Under the pieces are notes generated by a model. It ran no database searches. It saw nothing but the letters and a program-made list of their open reading frames with translations, and was not told the origin of the DNA. The position numbers and the translations under genes were made by a program. Of a stretch of 64,000 bases of DNA, positions 25,412 through 34,200 are shown one piece after another (position 1 is the stretch's first letter; each line of letters begins with the position of its first letter). Origin of the DNA: Kerstersia gyiorum (GTDB lineage: Bacteria; Pseudomonadota; Gammaproteobacteria; Burkholderiales; Burkholderiaceae_B); contig NZ_SGWZ01000002.1 in NCBI RefSeq assembly GCF_004216755.1, positions 62,001-126,000 on the forward strand, written 5' to 3'.

Positions 25412-26062
25412 ATGCAAGCATTCACCGTACACGAAGGCCTCGTTGCCCCCCTGGACCGGGAAAACGTCGATACCGACCTGATCATCCCCAAGCAGTTCCT
25501 GAAGTCGATCAAGCGTACCGGCTTTGGCCCCAACCTGTTCGACGAACTGCGCTACCTGGACCACGGCGAACCGGGCATGGATAACAGCAAGCGTCCGCTG
25601 AACCCGGATTTCGTGCTGAACCAGCCGCGCTACGCCGGGGCCTCCATCCTGCTGGCGCGCAAGAACTTCGGCTGTGGCTCCAGTCGCGAACACGCGCCCT
25701 GGGCGCTGAGCCAGTATGGTTTCCGTGCCATCATTGCGCCGTCGTTCGCTGATATCTTCTTCAACAACAGCTTCAAGAACGGCCTGCTGCCCATCATCCT
25801 GTCGGAACTCGATGTGGCCCGCCTGTTTGATGAAGTCAAGGCCTTCCCGGGCTACAAGTTGACGGTGGACCTGGCGCGCCAGGTGGTCGTCAAGCCCGAA
25901 GGCGGCGAGTTGCCGTTCGATATCGACGAGTTCCGCAAGCATCGGTTGCTCAACGGGCTGGACGACATCGGCCTGACCCTGCAGAAGTCCGACATGATCC
26001 GCCAGTTCGAAGCAGAACGCCTGGCGCGTCATCCCTGGCTCGAAAGTCGCCAGTTGCGCTGA
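25412..26062 (+). CDS. leuD: 3-isopropylmalate dehydratase small subunit
   Basis: The 216-residue swivel-domain partner of LeuC. Signatures are MQAFTVHEGLVAPLDRENVDTDLIIPKQFLKSI, NFGCGSSREHAPWAL and FADIFFNNSFKNGLLPI. It is adjacent to leuC and clearly in the same transcript. A long imperfect stem-loop (26069-26112, outer arms CCGGTCCGG / CCGGACCGG) lies in the 124-bp gap to leuB. Confidence 0.97.
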   Translation: MQAFTVHEGLVAPLDRENVDTDLIIPKQFLKSIKRTGFGPNLFDELRYLDHGEPGMDNSKRPLNPDFVLNQPRYAGASILLARKNFGCGSSREHAPWALSQYGFRAIIAPSFADIFFNNSFKNGLLPIILSELDVARLFDEVKAFPGYKLTVDLARQVVVKPEGGELPFDIDEFRKHRLLNGLDDIGLTLQKSDMIRQFEAERLARHPWLESRQLR

Positions 26063-26149
26063 GTCTGGCCGGTCCGGTTGCCGGTGCTGCCAGGCGCTGG
26101 CAGCCGGACCGGATCGCAACGGGGGCGGCTCTTACCATAGTTGAATGCA

Positions 26150-26155
26150 TATAAT
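26150..26155 (+). promoter_or_regulatory. Candidate -10 box of leuB
   Basis: TATAAT lies 31 bp upstream of the leuB ATG in an AT-rich patch after the leuD stem-loop. No good -35 hexamer is visible at 16-18 bp. It suggests leuB can be transcribed apart from leuCD. Confidence 0.4.
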
Positions 26156-26186
26156 TTTCCATTAACTTCTCGCAAAACGATCTCTC

Positions 26187-27260
26187 ATGGCTCACAAAAT
26201 CGCAGTGCTCCCCGGTGATGGCATCGGCCCCGAAATCGTCGCCCAGGCGGTCCGCGTCCTGCAGGCGTTGAATCTGCCGCTCGAAATCGCGCAAGCACCG
26301 GTCGGTGGCGCTGCCTATGACTTGCACGGCCATCCGCTGCCTCCTGGTACGCTGTCGCTGGCGCAGGAATCGGATGCCATCCTGTTTGGCGCCGTGGGGG
26401 ATTGGAAGTACGACAAACTGGCACGTGAACTGCGTCCGGAACAAGCCATTCTGGGCCTGCGCAAGGCCCTGGGCCTGTTCGCCAACCTGCGTCCGGCTAT
26501 CCTCTACCCGGAACTGGCAGCGGCATCGACGCTCAAGCCGGAAGTGGTGTCCGGGCTGGATATCCTGATCCTGCGCGAACTGACCGGCGACATCTATTTT
26601 GGCACGCCGCGTGGTGTGCGTACGGCCGAAGATGGTGCGTTCCAGGGGCAGCGTGAAGGTTTCGACACCATGCGCTACGCCGAAAGCGAAGTGCGCCGCA
26701 TTGCCCACCTGGGCTTCCAGTCGGCCCAGAAGCGCAATCGCAAGCTGTGCAGTGTGGACAAGGCCAATGTGCTGGAAACCTCGCAGTTCTGGCGCGATAT
26801 CGTGATCGACGTGGCGCGTGACTACCCGGATGTGGAACTGAGCCATATGTATGTGGACAATGCCGCGATGCAGCTGGTGCGTGCACCGCGCCAGTTCGAC
26901 GTGATCGTGACCGGCAACCTGTTCGGCGATATCCTGTCCGACGAAGCCGCCATGCTGACCGGTTCCATCGGCATGCTGCCTTCGGCCTCGCTGAACGAAA
27001 AGCGCCAGGGCCTGTACGAACCCAGCCATGGTTCGGCACCCGACATCGCTGGCCAGAATCTGGCCAATCCGCTGGCCACCATTCTGTCGGCTGCCATGCT
27101 GTTGCGCTATTCGCTGGATCTTGGCGAACAGGCAGACCGCGTCGAAGCCGCTGTCCGCAAGGTGCTGGCCGATGGCCTGCGTACCGCCGATATCTATGAA
27201 GAGGGCACGCGCAAGGTCGGCACCAGCGAGATGGGCGACGCCGTTCTGGCCGCACTGTAA
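26187..27260 (+). CDS. leuB: 3-isopropylmalate dehydrogenase
   Basis: The 357-residue NAD-dependent oxidative decarboxylase completes the leucine ring of reactions. It has MAHKIAVLPGDGIGPEIVAQAVRVL, RELTGDIYFGTPRG and the metal/substrate segment MYVDNAAMQLVRAPRQFDVIVTGNLFGDILSDEAAMLTGSIGMLPSAS, plus YEPSHGSAPDIAGQNLANP. No clear ribosome site precedes the ATG. A terminator with a bulged 13-bp stem follows at 27313. Confidence 0.97.
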   Translation: MAHKIAVLPGDGIGPEIVAQAVRVLQALNLPLEIAQAPVGGAAYDLHGHPLPPGTLSLAQESDAILFGAVGDWKYDKLARELRPEQAILGLRKALGLFANLRPAILYPELAAASTLKPEVVSGLDILILRELTGDIYFGTPRGVRTAEDGAFQGQREGFDTMRYAESEVRRIAHLGFQSAQKRNRKLCSVDKANVLETSQFWRDIVIDVARDYPDVELSHMYVDNAAMQLVRAPRQFDVIVTGNLFGDILSDEAAMLTGSIGMLPSASLNEKRQGLYEPSHGSAPDIAGQNLANPLATILSAAMLLRYSLDLGEQADRVEAAVRKVLADGLRTADIYEEGTRKVGTSEMGDAVLAAL

Positions 27261-27312
27261 GCCGCCGTCACCGGGCCCCTGGGCGGGCCCGGTGGTGCGG
27301 GTTCCATGACGA

Positions 27313-27351
27313 GGCAGGCCAGCCGGCCCTTACCGGCGGCCTGCCTTGTTT
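27313..27351 (+). terminator. Rho-independent terminator after leuB
   Basis: GGCAGGCC-A-GCCGG pairs with CCGGC-GGCCTGCC across CCCTTA (one bulged A), then TTGTTT. A further perfect hairpin without T-run, CACCGGGCCC/GGGCCCGGTG, sits just upstream at 27269-27294. Confidence 0.7.
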
Positions 27352-27513
27352 GCCTGGCGCTCGCAGGCGGGAGCCAGACGGCACCTGGAGATTGTTGCGT
27401 CCGCTTTACGTCACCCTCGAAAATGGCGCATTATTTCGCGGAAAATCCAGGTAAACCCTGGCAATTCTGATACATTCTTATACCTAAGGGCCATAACGTC
27501 AGGAGAGGGCGGG

Positions 27514-27555
27514 ATGGCTTGTTCTTCACACATAAAACAGAGCGAATACAGATGA
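27514..27555 (+). CDS. Possible 13-codon leader ORF coupled to asd
   Basis: ATG at 27514 follows AGGAGAGGG at ideal distance and opens a 13-residue frame (MACSSHIKQSEYR). Its TGA at 27553 overlaps the asd ATG at 27552 as ATGA. The asd start has no good ribosome site of its own, so re-initiation from this leader is plausible. There is no run of Lys, Thr or Met codons as in a classic attenuator peptide. Expression is inferred only. Confidence 0.4.
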   Translation: MACSSHIKQSEYR

Positions 27556-28682
27556 CTCAAGCCGTCGGTCTGGTCGGCTGGCGCGGCATGGTGGGATCCG
27601 TCCTCATGCAGCGCATGCGCGACGAAAACGATTTTTCCCTGATTGAACCCGTGTTCTTCACGACCAGCCAGGTGGGTGCCGCTGCGCCGTCCTGGGCTGC
27701 TGGCGCGGGTCCGTTGCAGGATGCCTACGATATTGATGCATTGGCGAAACTGCCGATCATTGTGACGGCGCAGGGCGGCGACTACACCAAGGCTGTGCAC
27801 GGCAAGTTGCGCGCCTCCGGCTGGAAGGGCATCTGGATCGACGCAGCCAGTTCGCTGCGCATGAATGATGATTCCATCATCGTGCTGGACCCGGTGAACC
27901 GCAATGTCATCGACGCGGCGCTGAATCGCGGCGTGCGTGATTTCATCGGCGGCAATTGCACGGTCAGCTGCATGCTGATGGGCCTGTCCGGCCTGTTCCA
28001 GCACGACCTGGTCGAGTGGATGACCAGCATGACCTATCAGGCGGCTTCCGGCGGCGGCGCGCAGCACATGCGCGAACTGCTGACCCAGTTCGGCCTGGTC
28101 AATGAATCCGTCCGCCCCTTGCTCGACGACCCGGCTTCCGCCATCCTGGAAATCGACCGTGGCGTGCTCGACCTGCAACGCAGCGGCAAACTGCCGACCG
28201 AGCGTTTCGGCGTGCCGCTGGCCGGCAACCTGATTCCCTGGATCGACTCCGACCTGGGTAATGGCGTTTCCCGCGAAGAATGGAAGGCCGAGGCCGAAAC
28301 CAACAAGATCCTGGGCCGTGGCCCGGCCTTCGGTGGCGAACCGACGCCCATCGACGGCTTCTGCGTGCGCATTGGCGCCATGCGCTGCCACAGCCAGGCA
28401 CTGACAATCAAGCTCAAGCGCGATGTGCCGCTCGATGAAATCACCGACATCATTGCGCAAGGCACGGACTGGGCCAAGGTCATCCCGAATGACAAGGAAT
28501 CCACGGTCCACGGCCTGACGCCGGTTGCTGTCACGGGCACGCTGGATATTCCGGTGGGCCGTCTGCGCAAGCTGTCCATGGGCAAGGATTACCTGGGTGC
28601 CTTCACCGTGGGCGATCAGTTGTTGTGGGGCGCCGCCGAGCCGCTGCGCCGCATGCTGCGCATCGCCATCGGCGAGCTGTAA
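27552..28682 (+). CDS. asd: Aspartate-semialdehyde dehydrogenase
   Basis: The 376-residue enzyme reduces aspartyl phosphate to the semialdehyde at the lysine/threonine/methionine branch. It has VGLVGWRGMVGSVLMQRM (NADP site), FIGGNCTVSCMLM with the catalytic Cys, GGGAQHMRELL and the active-site His segment RIGAMRCHSQALTIKLK. The ATG at 27552 gives the standard Gram-negative N-terminus; a TTG at 27519 would add 11 residues. The start overlaps a short leader frame. Confidence 0.95.
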   Translation: MTQAVGLVGWRGMVGSVLMQRMRDENDFSLIEPVFFTTSQVGAAAPSWAAGAGPLQDAYDIDALAKLPIIVTAQGGDYTKAVHGKLRASGWKGIWIDAASSLRMNDDSIIVLDPVNRNVIDAALNRGVRDFIGGNCTVSCMLMGLSGLFQHDLVEWMTSMTYQAASGGGAQHMRELLTQFGLVNESVRPLLDDPASAILEIDRGVLDLQRSGKLPTERFGVPLAGNLIPWIDSDLGNGVSREEWKAEAETNKILGRGPAFGGEPTPIDGFCVRIGAMRCHSQALTIKLKRDVPLDEITDIIAQGTDWAKVIPNDKESTVHGLTPVAVTGTLDIPVGRLRKLSMGKDYLGAFTVGDQLLWGAAEPLRRMLRIAIGEL

Positions 28683-28697
28683 TCGAAGCAGGAGTCA

Positions 28698-28721
28698 GGG
28701 AAGGCCTGCAAGGGCCTTCCC
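28698..28721 (+). promoter_or_regulatory. Intercistronic hairpin after asd
   Basis: GGGAAGGCC and GGCCTTCCC pair perfectly across a 6-base loop, 16 bp after asd and 15 bp before the TTG start of the next gene. It has no T-run. It may stabilise the asd message or lower read-through. Confidence 0.4.
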
Positions 28722-28736
28722 GGAAGGGAGTGAGCT

Positions 28737-29111
28737 TTGGACGCGCAATTTGGGCAGGGCTATGGCCTGGTGTTGGGCACCGTCCTGCTGGCAGTAGTGG
28801 CATTCTGGGTGGCTTTCCTGATGCGCCGTGCCGGCGCCAGGCAAGACACCGAAGACAGCGGTCATGCCGATCATGGCAGTGAAAATACCGATGTTGATGA
28901 TGGCGCGGACGACGCTTCGGAAGATGATGCCGTGGCCCCGGAAGCCGCGGCAGCGTTCCCCAGCGATGGTATCCAGGCGCAACGCATGGAACAGGCGCGC
29001 CAGAAGTTCGAGCAGCAGCTATCTGCCATCGACCTGGACCTGGATGCGCCGCCGGCCGAGGCAGACGTTCCCGCTGCAGGCCGCTCCGGCAAATCCGGAG
29101 AGCGGCGCTGA
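28737..29111 (+). CDS. Small membrane-anchored acidic protein at the fimV position
   Basis: A 124-residue protein from a TTG start preceded by GGGAG. It has one membrane helix (about residues 9-30, GYGLVLGTVLLAVVAFWVAFLMRR). A very acidic low-complexity stretch (Asp/Glu/His/Ala) and an amphipathic C-terminal helix ending AIDLDLDAPPAE follow. Its stop overlaps the truA ATG (TGATG). In many Burkholderiales the gene between asd and truA is fimV/tspA, a large LysM protein. This one is far shorter and lacks LysM. It may be a reduced FimV or an unrelated replacement. Confidence 0.6.
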   Translation: MDAQFGQGYGLVLGTVLLAVVAFWVAFLMRRAGARQDTEDSGHADHGSENTDVDDGADDASEDDAVAPEAAAAFPSDGIQAQRMEQARQKFEQQLSAIDLDLDAPPAEADVPAAGRSGKSGERR

Positions 29112-30019
29112 TGGCGCGCCGCAGGGTGGCGCTGGGACTGTCCTATGAAGGCTCTCCCTGGCTGGGCTGGCAGACACAGCCCGGCGGTAACACGGTACAG
29201 GATGAACTGGAAAAGGCCTTGATGGCCTTTACCGGCACACATGTGCCGACGATTTGCGCGGGCCGCACCGATACCGGAGTACACGCATGTCTGCAGGTGG
29301 TGCATCTGGATACCGATCTGCAACGACGCGATGTGGCCTGGATTCGTGGCCTGAATGCTCATTTGCCGGAAAGCATTGCGGTGCAGTGGGCTCGGGAAGT
29401 CCCTGAGGATTTTCATGCGCGCTTTTCTGCCCAGGCGCGTACCTACGTGTATCTGCTGTGGAATCGTCCTTATCGTTCGCCCTTGTGGGCCAGGCGTGCA
29501 GGCTGGTGCTTTCGTCCGCTGGATGTGGAGGCCATGCGTGCCGCTGCCGCGTATTTGCTGGGCGAGCATGATTTCAGCAGCTTTCGTTCTTCGCAATGCC
29601 AGGCGGCGCATCCCGTGCGTGTCATGCAGCGCCTGGATATCCAGCGTCATGGCGACATGATCGTATTCGTGCTCAAGGCGAATGCTTTTTTGCACCACAT
29701 GGTGCGCAATATCATTGGTTCGCTGGTCTACGTGGGGCAGGGACGCTATACCGTCGAGCGCATGCGGGAGTTGCTGCTGGAACGGGACAGGCGCCGCGCC
29801 GCACCGACGTATTCGGCTGCCGGGCTGTACCTGTGTGCGGTCGATTATCCGGCCTTTTACGGCTTGCCTTACCAGGACGGCCTGGAAATCATGCCTGGCC
29901 TGGCACTGTCGCCCGGTGGCGAGCTGATTGCCGCAGCCGGTCATCTAGGGTTGGCCGGTGCCGGGCAGAGCAAGGAAAATCATGACAAGGATCAAGATTT
30001 GCGGCCTGACTCGGCCTGA
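29111..30019 (+). CDS. truA: tRNA pseudouridine(38-40) synthase
   Basis: The 302-residue enzyme converts U38-U40 of tRNA anticodon arms to pseudouridine. It has LGLSYEGSPWLGWQTQPGGNTVQDELEKAL, the catalytic AGRTDTGVHA (Asp), ARTYVYLLWNRPYRSPLWA and FLHHMVRNIIGSLVYVGQG. The last 30 residues extend beyond the usual end and overlap the start of trpF by 38 bp. Confidence 0.95.
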   Translation: MARRRVALGLSYEGSPWLGWQTQPGGNTVQDELEKALMAFTGTHVPTICAGRTDTGVHACLQVVHLDTDLQRRDVAWIRGLNAHLPESIAVQWAREVPEDFHARFSAQARTYVYLLWNRPYRSPLWARRAGWCFRPLDVEAMRAAAAYLLGEHDFSSFRSSQCQAAHPVRVMQRLDIQRHGDMIVFVLKANAFLHHMVRNIIGSLVYVGQGRYTVERMRELLLERDRRRAAPTYSAAGLYLCAVDYPAFYGLPYQDGLEIMPGLALSPGGELIAAAGHLGLAGAGQSKENHDKDQDLRPDSA

Positions 30020-30623
30020 GGATGTGCTGGCGGTCGTGGATGGCGGCGCCGACGCGCTGGGTTTCGTGTTCTATCCGCCCAGCAAGCGCTACGTGACACC
30101 CGAGCAGGCTGGCGCCCTGCGCGCCCTGGTGCCGCCCTTCGTGACGGTGGTGGCCTTGTTCGTCAACCCTGTCCGTACGGAAGTCGAGGCGGTTTTGCGC
30201 GAGGTACGTCCGCACCTGCTGCAGTTCCACGGAGATGAAAGCGCACAGGAGTGCATGTCCTACGGACATCCCTGGCTCAAGGCGCTGCGCGTGCCCAAGG
30301 AGGGCGGCGTGACGGGCGAGTCCCTGGCGCGGCAGATGCAGGACTATGCTCGGGCCGATGGCTGCCTGCTGGATACGGACAGCCCGGGTTATGGCGGCAG
30401 CGGTACGGTATTCGACCACGGCCTGCTGGATGGCTGGAAAGAGGAGAACCGCAGGCGCCTGATTCTGTCCGGCGGTCTGAATGAAGGCAATATCGGGGCG
30501 GCAATTCAACGCGTGCGTCCGGTTGCCGTTGATGTCAGCAGTGGCGTCGAGGATGCGCCTGGCATCAAGAATGCACTGAAAATCCGCCGTTTCATAGAGG
30601 CCGTGCGCGCGGCACAGGCCTGA
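29982..30623 (+). CDS. trpF: Phosphoribosylanthranilate isomerase
   Basis: A 213-residue TIM-barrel enzyme of tryptophan synthesis. The ATG at 29982 has AAGGAAA upstream and lies inside the truA 3' end. It contains TRIKICGLTRPEDVLAVVDGGADALGFVFYPPSKRYV, LLQFHGDE and VAVDVSSGVEDAPGIKN. In most relatives trpB and trpA follow directly; here the next gene is convergent and unrelated, so the usual trpFBA order is broken. Confidence 0.95.
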   Translation: MTRIKICGLTRPEDVLAVVDGGADALGFVFYPPSKRYVTPEQAGALRALVPPFVTVVALFVNPVRTEVEAVLREVRPHLLQFHGDESAQECMSYGHPWLKALRVPKEGGVTGESLARQMQDYARADGCLLDTDSPGYGGSGTVFDHGLLDGWKEENRRRLILSGGLNEGNIGAAIQRVRPVAVDVSSGVEDAPGIKNALKIRRFIEAVRAAQA

Positions 30624-30625
30624 TG

Positions 30626-30703
30626 CTGGGCAGCCCGAGCGAGGCCGCAGATGGCAGGGATGGCCCGCCGTCTCGAGCCTGCTTGCCTGGGCGGGCTGCC
30701 CAG
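30626..30703. repeat. 12-bp inverted repeat around the trpF/YbjN intergenic gap
   Basis: CTGGGCAGCCCG at 30626-30637 is the exact complement of the sequence at 30692-30703, 54 bp apart. It lies between convergent genes. The core GGGCAGCCC is also found in the hairpin upstream of the YbjN-like gene. Confidence 0.5.
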
Positions 30704-30709
30704 GGCTGA

Positions 30710-31189
30710 TCAGATGGAATCGCCTTCTTCGCCTTCTTCCGATGCCGCGCCCTTGGCTTCTTCCACGGCCTGGTGGAAAGTCGACAGGCTGGCGCGGATG
30801 GCCGAAATGTTGCGGTTCATGGTGGCGCGCAGCAGGTCCGGGTCCGGGGATTGGTCGGCCGGTGCAATGAAGCATTCGATCTGGGCGCTGACGTTCCAGG
30901 TGTTGTCGCTGTTCATGTAGCTGACGGTGAGCTTGGCGGCCTTGTTCTTGATGTTGACTTCGTTTGCCAGTTCCAGCAGCTGTTCGCGTGACAGGCCAGT
31001 GCGCTCGTCGTCCGCGAAGTTCGGGAATACGAGACGCAGGAATTCCGGGTCGCCTTCCGCGTCGATGGAAATGTAGAACACACCCATTTCCGGGTGGCGG
31101 AAGCGCACATCGCCGTCGTCGTCGATGTCCGATTTGTAGTCAAGAACCTCTTGGTACAGCTTTTGCAGGTCTTCAGTCTTGGAGCTCAT
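30710..31189 (-). CDS. YbjN-domain protein (type III chaperone-like fold), putative protease partner
   Basis: A 159-residue acidic cytosolic protein. Residues 1-140 follow the YbjN pattern: LQKLYQEVLDYKSDIDDDGDVRFRHPEMGVFYISID, FLRLVFPNF, then LANEVNIKNKAAKLTVSYMNSDNTWNVSAQIECFIAP. The last 20 residues are low-complexity Glu/Gly. YbjN folds resemble secretion and client chaperones. It is downstream of, and probably co-transcribed with, the large AAA+/M41 protease (99-bp gap with a strong hairpin), so an adaptor or client-chaperone role is a reasonable but unproven inference. AAGGA precedes the ATG. Confidence 0.75.
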   Translation of the reverse strand: MSSKTEDLQKLYQEVLDYKSDIDDDGDVRFRHPEMGVFYISIDAEGDPEFLRLVFPNFADDERTGLSREQLLELANEVNIKNKAAKLTVSYMNSDNTWNVSAQIECFIAPADQSPDPDLLRATMNRNISAIRASLSTFHQAVEEAKGAASEEGEEGDSI

Positions 31190-31222
31190 GAGAGGGGTTC
31201 CTTTTCAAGGTTGCGGAAATGG

Positions 31223-31263
31223 CGGGCTGCCCTGCACGCGCTCGGCGCATGCAGGGCAGCCCG
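31223..31263 (-). promoter_or_regulatory. 14-bp intercistronic stem-loop between protease and YbjN-like gene
   Basis: The arms 31223-31236 and 31250-31263 are perfectly complementary and carry GGGCTGCCCTGCA. The 13-base loop can pair further. There is no T-run on either strand. It could hold down or stabilise the distal YbjN-like message relative to the protease. Confidence 0.55.
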
Positions 31264-31288
31264 GGTATGACGTAGATGGCGGCGTTGT

Positions 31289-34200
31289 TCATGCGGCGCC
31301 GTTTTTTTGCTCTTCGATGAGCTTGAGCACAGCCTGGCCGTCCAGTGTTTCGTCCTGCAGCAGTTGCTCGGCCAGCTTGGCGATGACTGCCCAGTGGCTT
31401 TCCACCAGTTTTTCGGTGCGTTCCCGGGCCTGCTGTAGCCAGATGTCCACACGGGTCTGGGCGCGCTCCATCCAGGCCGGCGGCAGCGGGTTGTCGAAGG
31501 GGGCCAGGGAGAGCCAGCCGAAGCTTTCGTCCAGGCCCCACTGGGTGACGGCCAGCCACGCCATTTCGGTGGCCTTGGCCAGGTCGCTGGCAGCGCCGTT
31601 GTCACTGCCGCCGGACGATTCGGATACGGGGAATTGCCGCAGCTGGGCTACCCGTCCAGCCAGCTTGACGCAAAGATCGTTCATGGCCTCGTTGCGGTTC
31701 ATGGGGCGGAGGGCATGTTCGTCGTCGCGGGAAAGGGCGACAAAGCCGTGTGCATCACCGCGCCCGGCAATGGTGACCTGCTCCAGCGGGCGTTCGGGAT
31801 GCAGCAGCGCAGCCAGCACGGCGTGTCCGGCTTCATGGTAGGCAACGGCGGCGAGGTATTCCTGCAGCGGTTTGCGACGGCTGCGCTCGCCGTATTTCAC
31901 GGTATTGATCTGTTCCAGCAACTGCTCGTAGCTGACGTGGCCATCTTTGCCGTCCTGGCTTTGTTGCTGGGATAGCAGCAGTTCGCGATAGACCTTTTCA
32001 AAGTCGGCGCCGCTCATGCCGGCCGTCATGGCCACCAGTGCGTCGATGTTCCAGGCTGCGGCGGCGCCGGCCTGCGGGTGGGGCAGCGAGCACAGCCGCG
32101 ACTCGATGAAGTGGCGGCGCGCTTCGCGGTCCAGCAGTGGCACTTCCATGAGCAGGTCCAGGCGCCCGGAACGCAGCAGCGCCGGGTCGACATTGGCCAG
32201 GAAGTTGGTGGCGGCGATGATGAAGACGGGATGTTCCGAACGCGAGCCAAAACCGTCGATCTCGGCCAACAATTGATTGATGGCCGGTTCCATGCCGCGC
32301 ATCCCGCGTATGCCCAGGGCGTCGATTTCGTCGATGAAGACGATGCTGGGGGCATAACGCCGCGCCCGGCTGAAAATCGAGCGGGTCAGGGCGGGGTTGA
32401 ACAGTTGCGGGCCGGCGACGGAAATGAACGGCACGCCGGCTTCCGCCGCCAGTGCCTTGGCCAGCATCGTCTTGCCGGTGCCGGGGCGGCCGTGCAGCAG
32501 CATGCCCTTCGGGGGCGGCGTTTGCTGGGCGTCTGCGGCCGACGTGGCCATGGCCGGGGCATTGAACAGCTGAATGATTTGTTGCAGCCTTTCCTTGGCT
32601 CGCGTATGCCCCTTGATGTCGCTGAAACGCAGGTCTGGAATCTCAATGGCAAAGCCATCATCGGCGCCATAATCCTTGCGGCCCTGTATGCGTTCCAGGC
32701 GTACAGCGCTGATGACCAGCTTCAGCACGCCGTCCTGGCGGTGTGGGCTGAGGTCGTAGCGCAACACCTCCCGGCGGCGAAACTGGTTGCGATGCAGGGC
32801 GTCCAGCGGGTGTTCTGCGAACCAGTCGGTCACTTCCTGGGCAACGCTGACTTCAACGCGCTCCGGCAGTTGGCTGCTGGCGGCAGTGTCTGCAAAGCAG
32901 GCTTCGGTAAGCCAGTGCGTGCCGGCTTCTGCCAGGTCCAGCGGTGCGATGTCGGGCCCGAAGGACAGCGTGATGATTGACGAGATCAGGTCGAGGTTGT
33001 CGAACTCGACCGGAATGGCCTGCTTGCTGAATAGCTCGGCAAAGTTCGCCAGGGATTTTCTGGCGATACGGGTCAGCGAGTCTATCGTCAGTTCTGCGAA
33101 CGGCAGAATAGTGGCGTTGGCAAGGTAGCCTGCCAGATAGGCGGAGATGCTGCCGTTTTCGCGGCTGCTATCCAGGCTGTCATCGCTGTCCCGGCGGGCC
33201 AGCATGTCTTCGGCGAGCAGGGTGGCTGCCTGTGCCGGATTTTCCCGGATCAACGTGGAAAGCGTATTATCTTCGGCTAGTTCCGGGCTGGGACGCAGCG
33301 TGAAAATCAACTGGGCCGATTTGAAGGATACCCGTCGGCTTTCCGCGCGCGAGCGTTCCTTTTCATTGCCGAACCCGTACTCATCTTCGAGATAACCGTC
33401 GCTGAGCAGATTGGCCAGAATGTTCTGGACGTTGGGGTGGGCGCGGTCTACATCGTCAAAGACCACCACCGCGCGCGGATGCCGGCGCACGAATCCTGTC
33501 AGTCGGCCGGGGCCGGCGTTGCTGTAGCCTTCGCGTAGGCCGGTCAGTCCGAAGCCTTCGTTGTGGCTCTGGAAGCTGGCCATGTTCAGTATCAGGCCTT
33601 TGCCGTCGTTGGCGTCGGCCAGCTTGCGTGCCAGCAATGACTTGCCGGTGCCGGAGGGGCCGACGCAAACCAGCAGGCGAGGCTTGCCCGGCGTATTCAA
33701 ACCCAGCGCGCGTGCCAGCAGTTCCGTGCGCAGGCGGGCCAGGGCGGCAGGCTGGCCGATGATCGTGGCTTCCAGCTCTTGCAGTTGCTCATCAACCTGT
33801 TTCAGCGCGGCGGGAACGCGTTCCTCTCGGGAGATGGTGGTGCTGCTGTCCTCTGCTGCCTGCGCTTCCTGCTCTTTGCCTGTGCCAGGAGCGGGTTCGC
33901 CGCTGGCGGAGCTGTGTCCGGGATGGTTGCGACGGTCGTGCTTGTTGCTGGTTTCGCTGGACTTCGTTGCCCTGGGCGGCGCGCCAGATGCGGGCAGCCG
34001 CAGCGTAAGGGTCTCGTCCTTGAATTGTTCAAGAAGTGCCGCGACTTCGTTGCTCAGGGGCAGGGGTGGTTCGGCGGGCGCGCCGGCCAGGCAGGTGATG
34101 CCATCGGTACGCGCCGCAGGCTTGCCCGTGATGCCCAGCAAGGCCGCGTGATGCAGCCCCACGCCGCTGGTATCTACATACAGTGCCAATGCTTCGCGCA

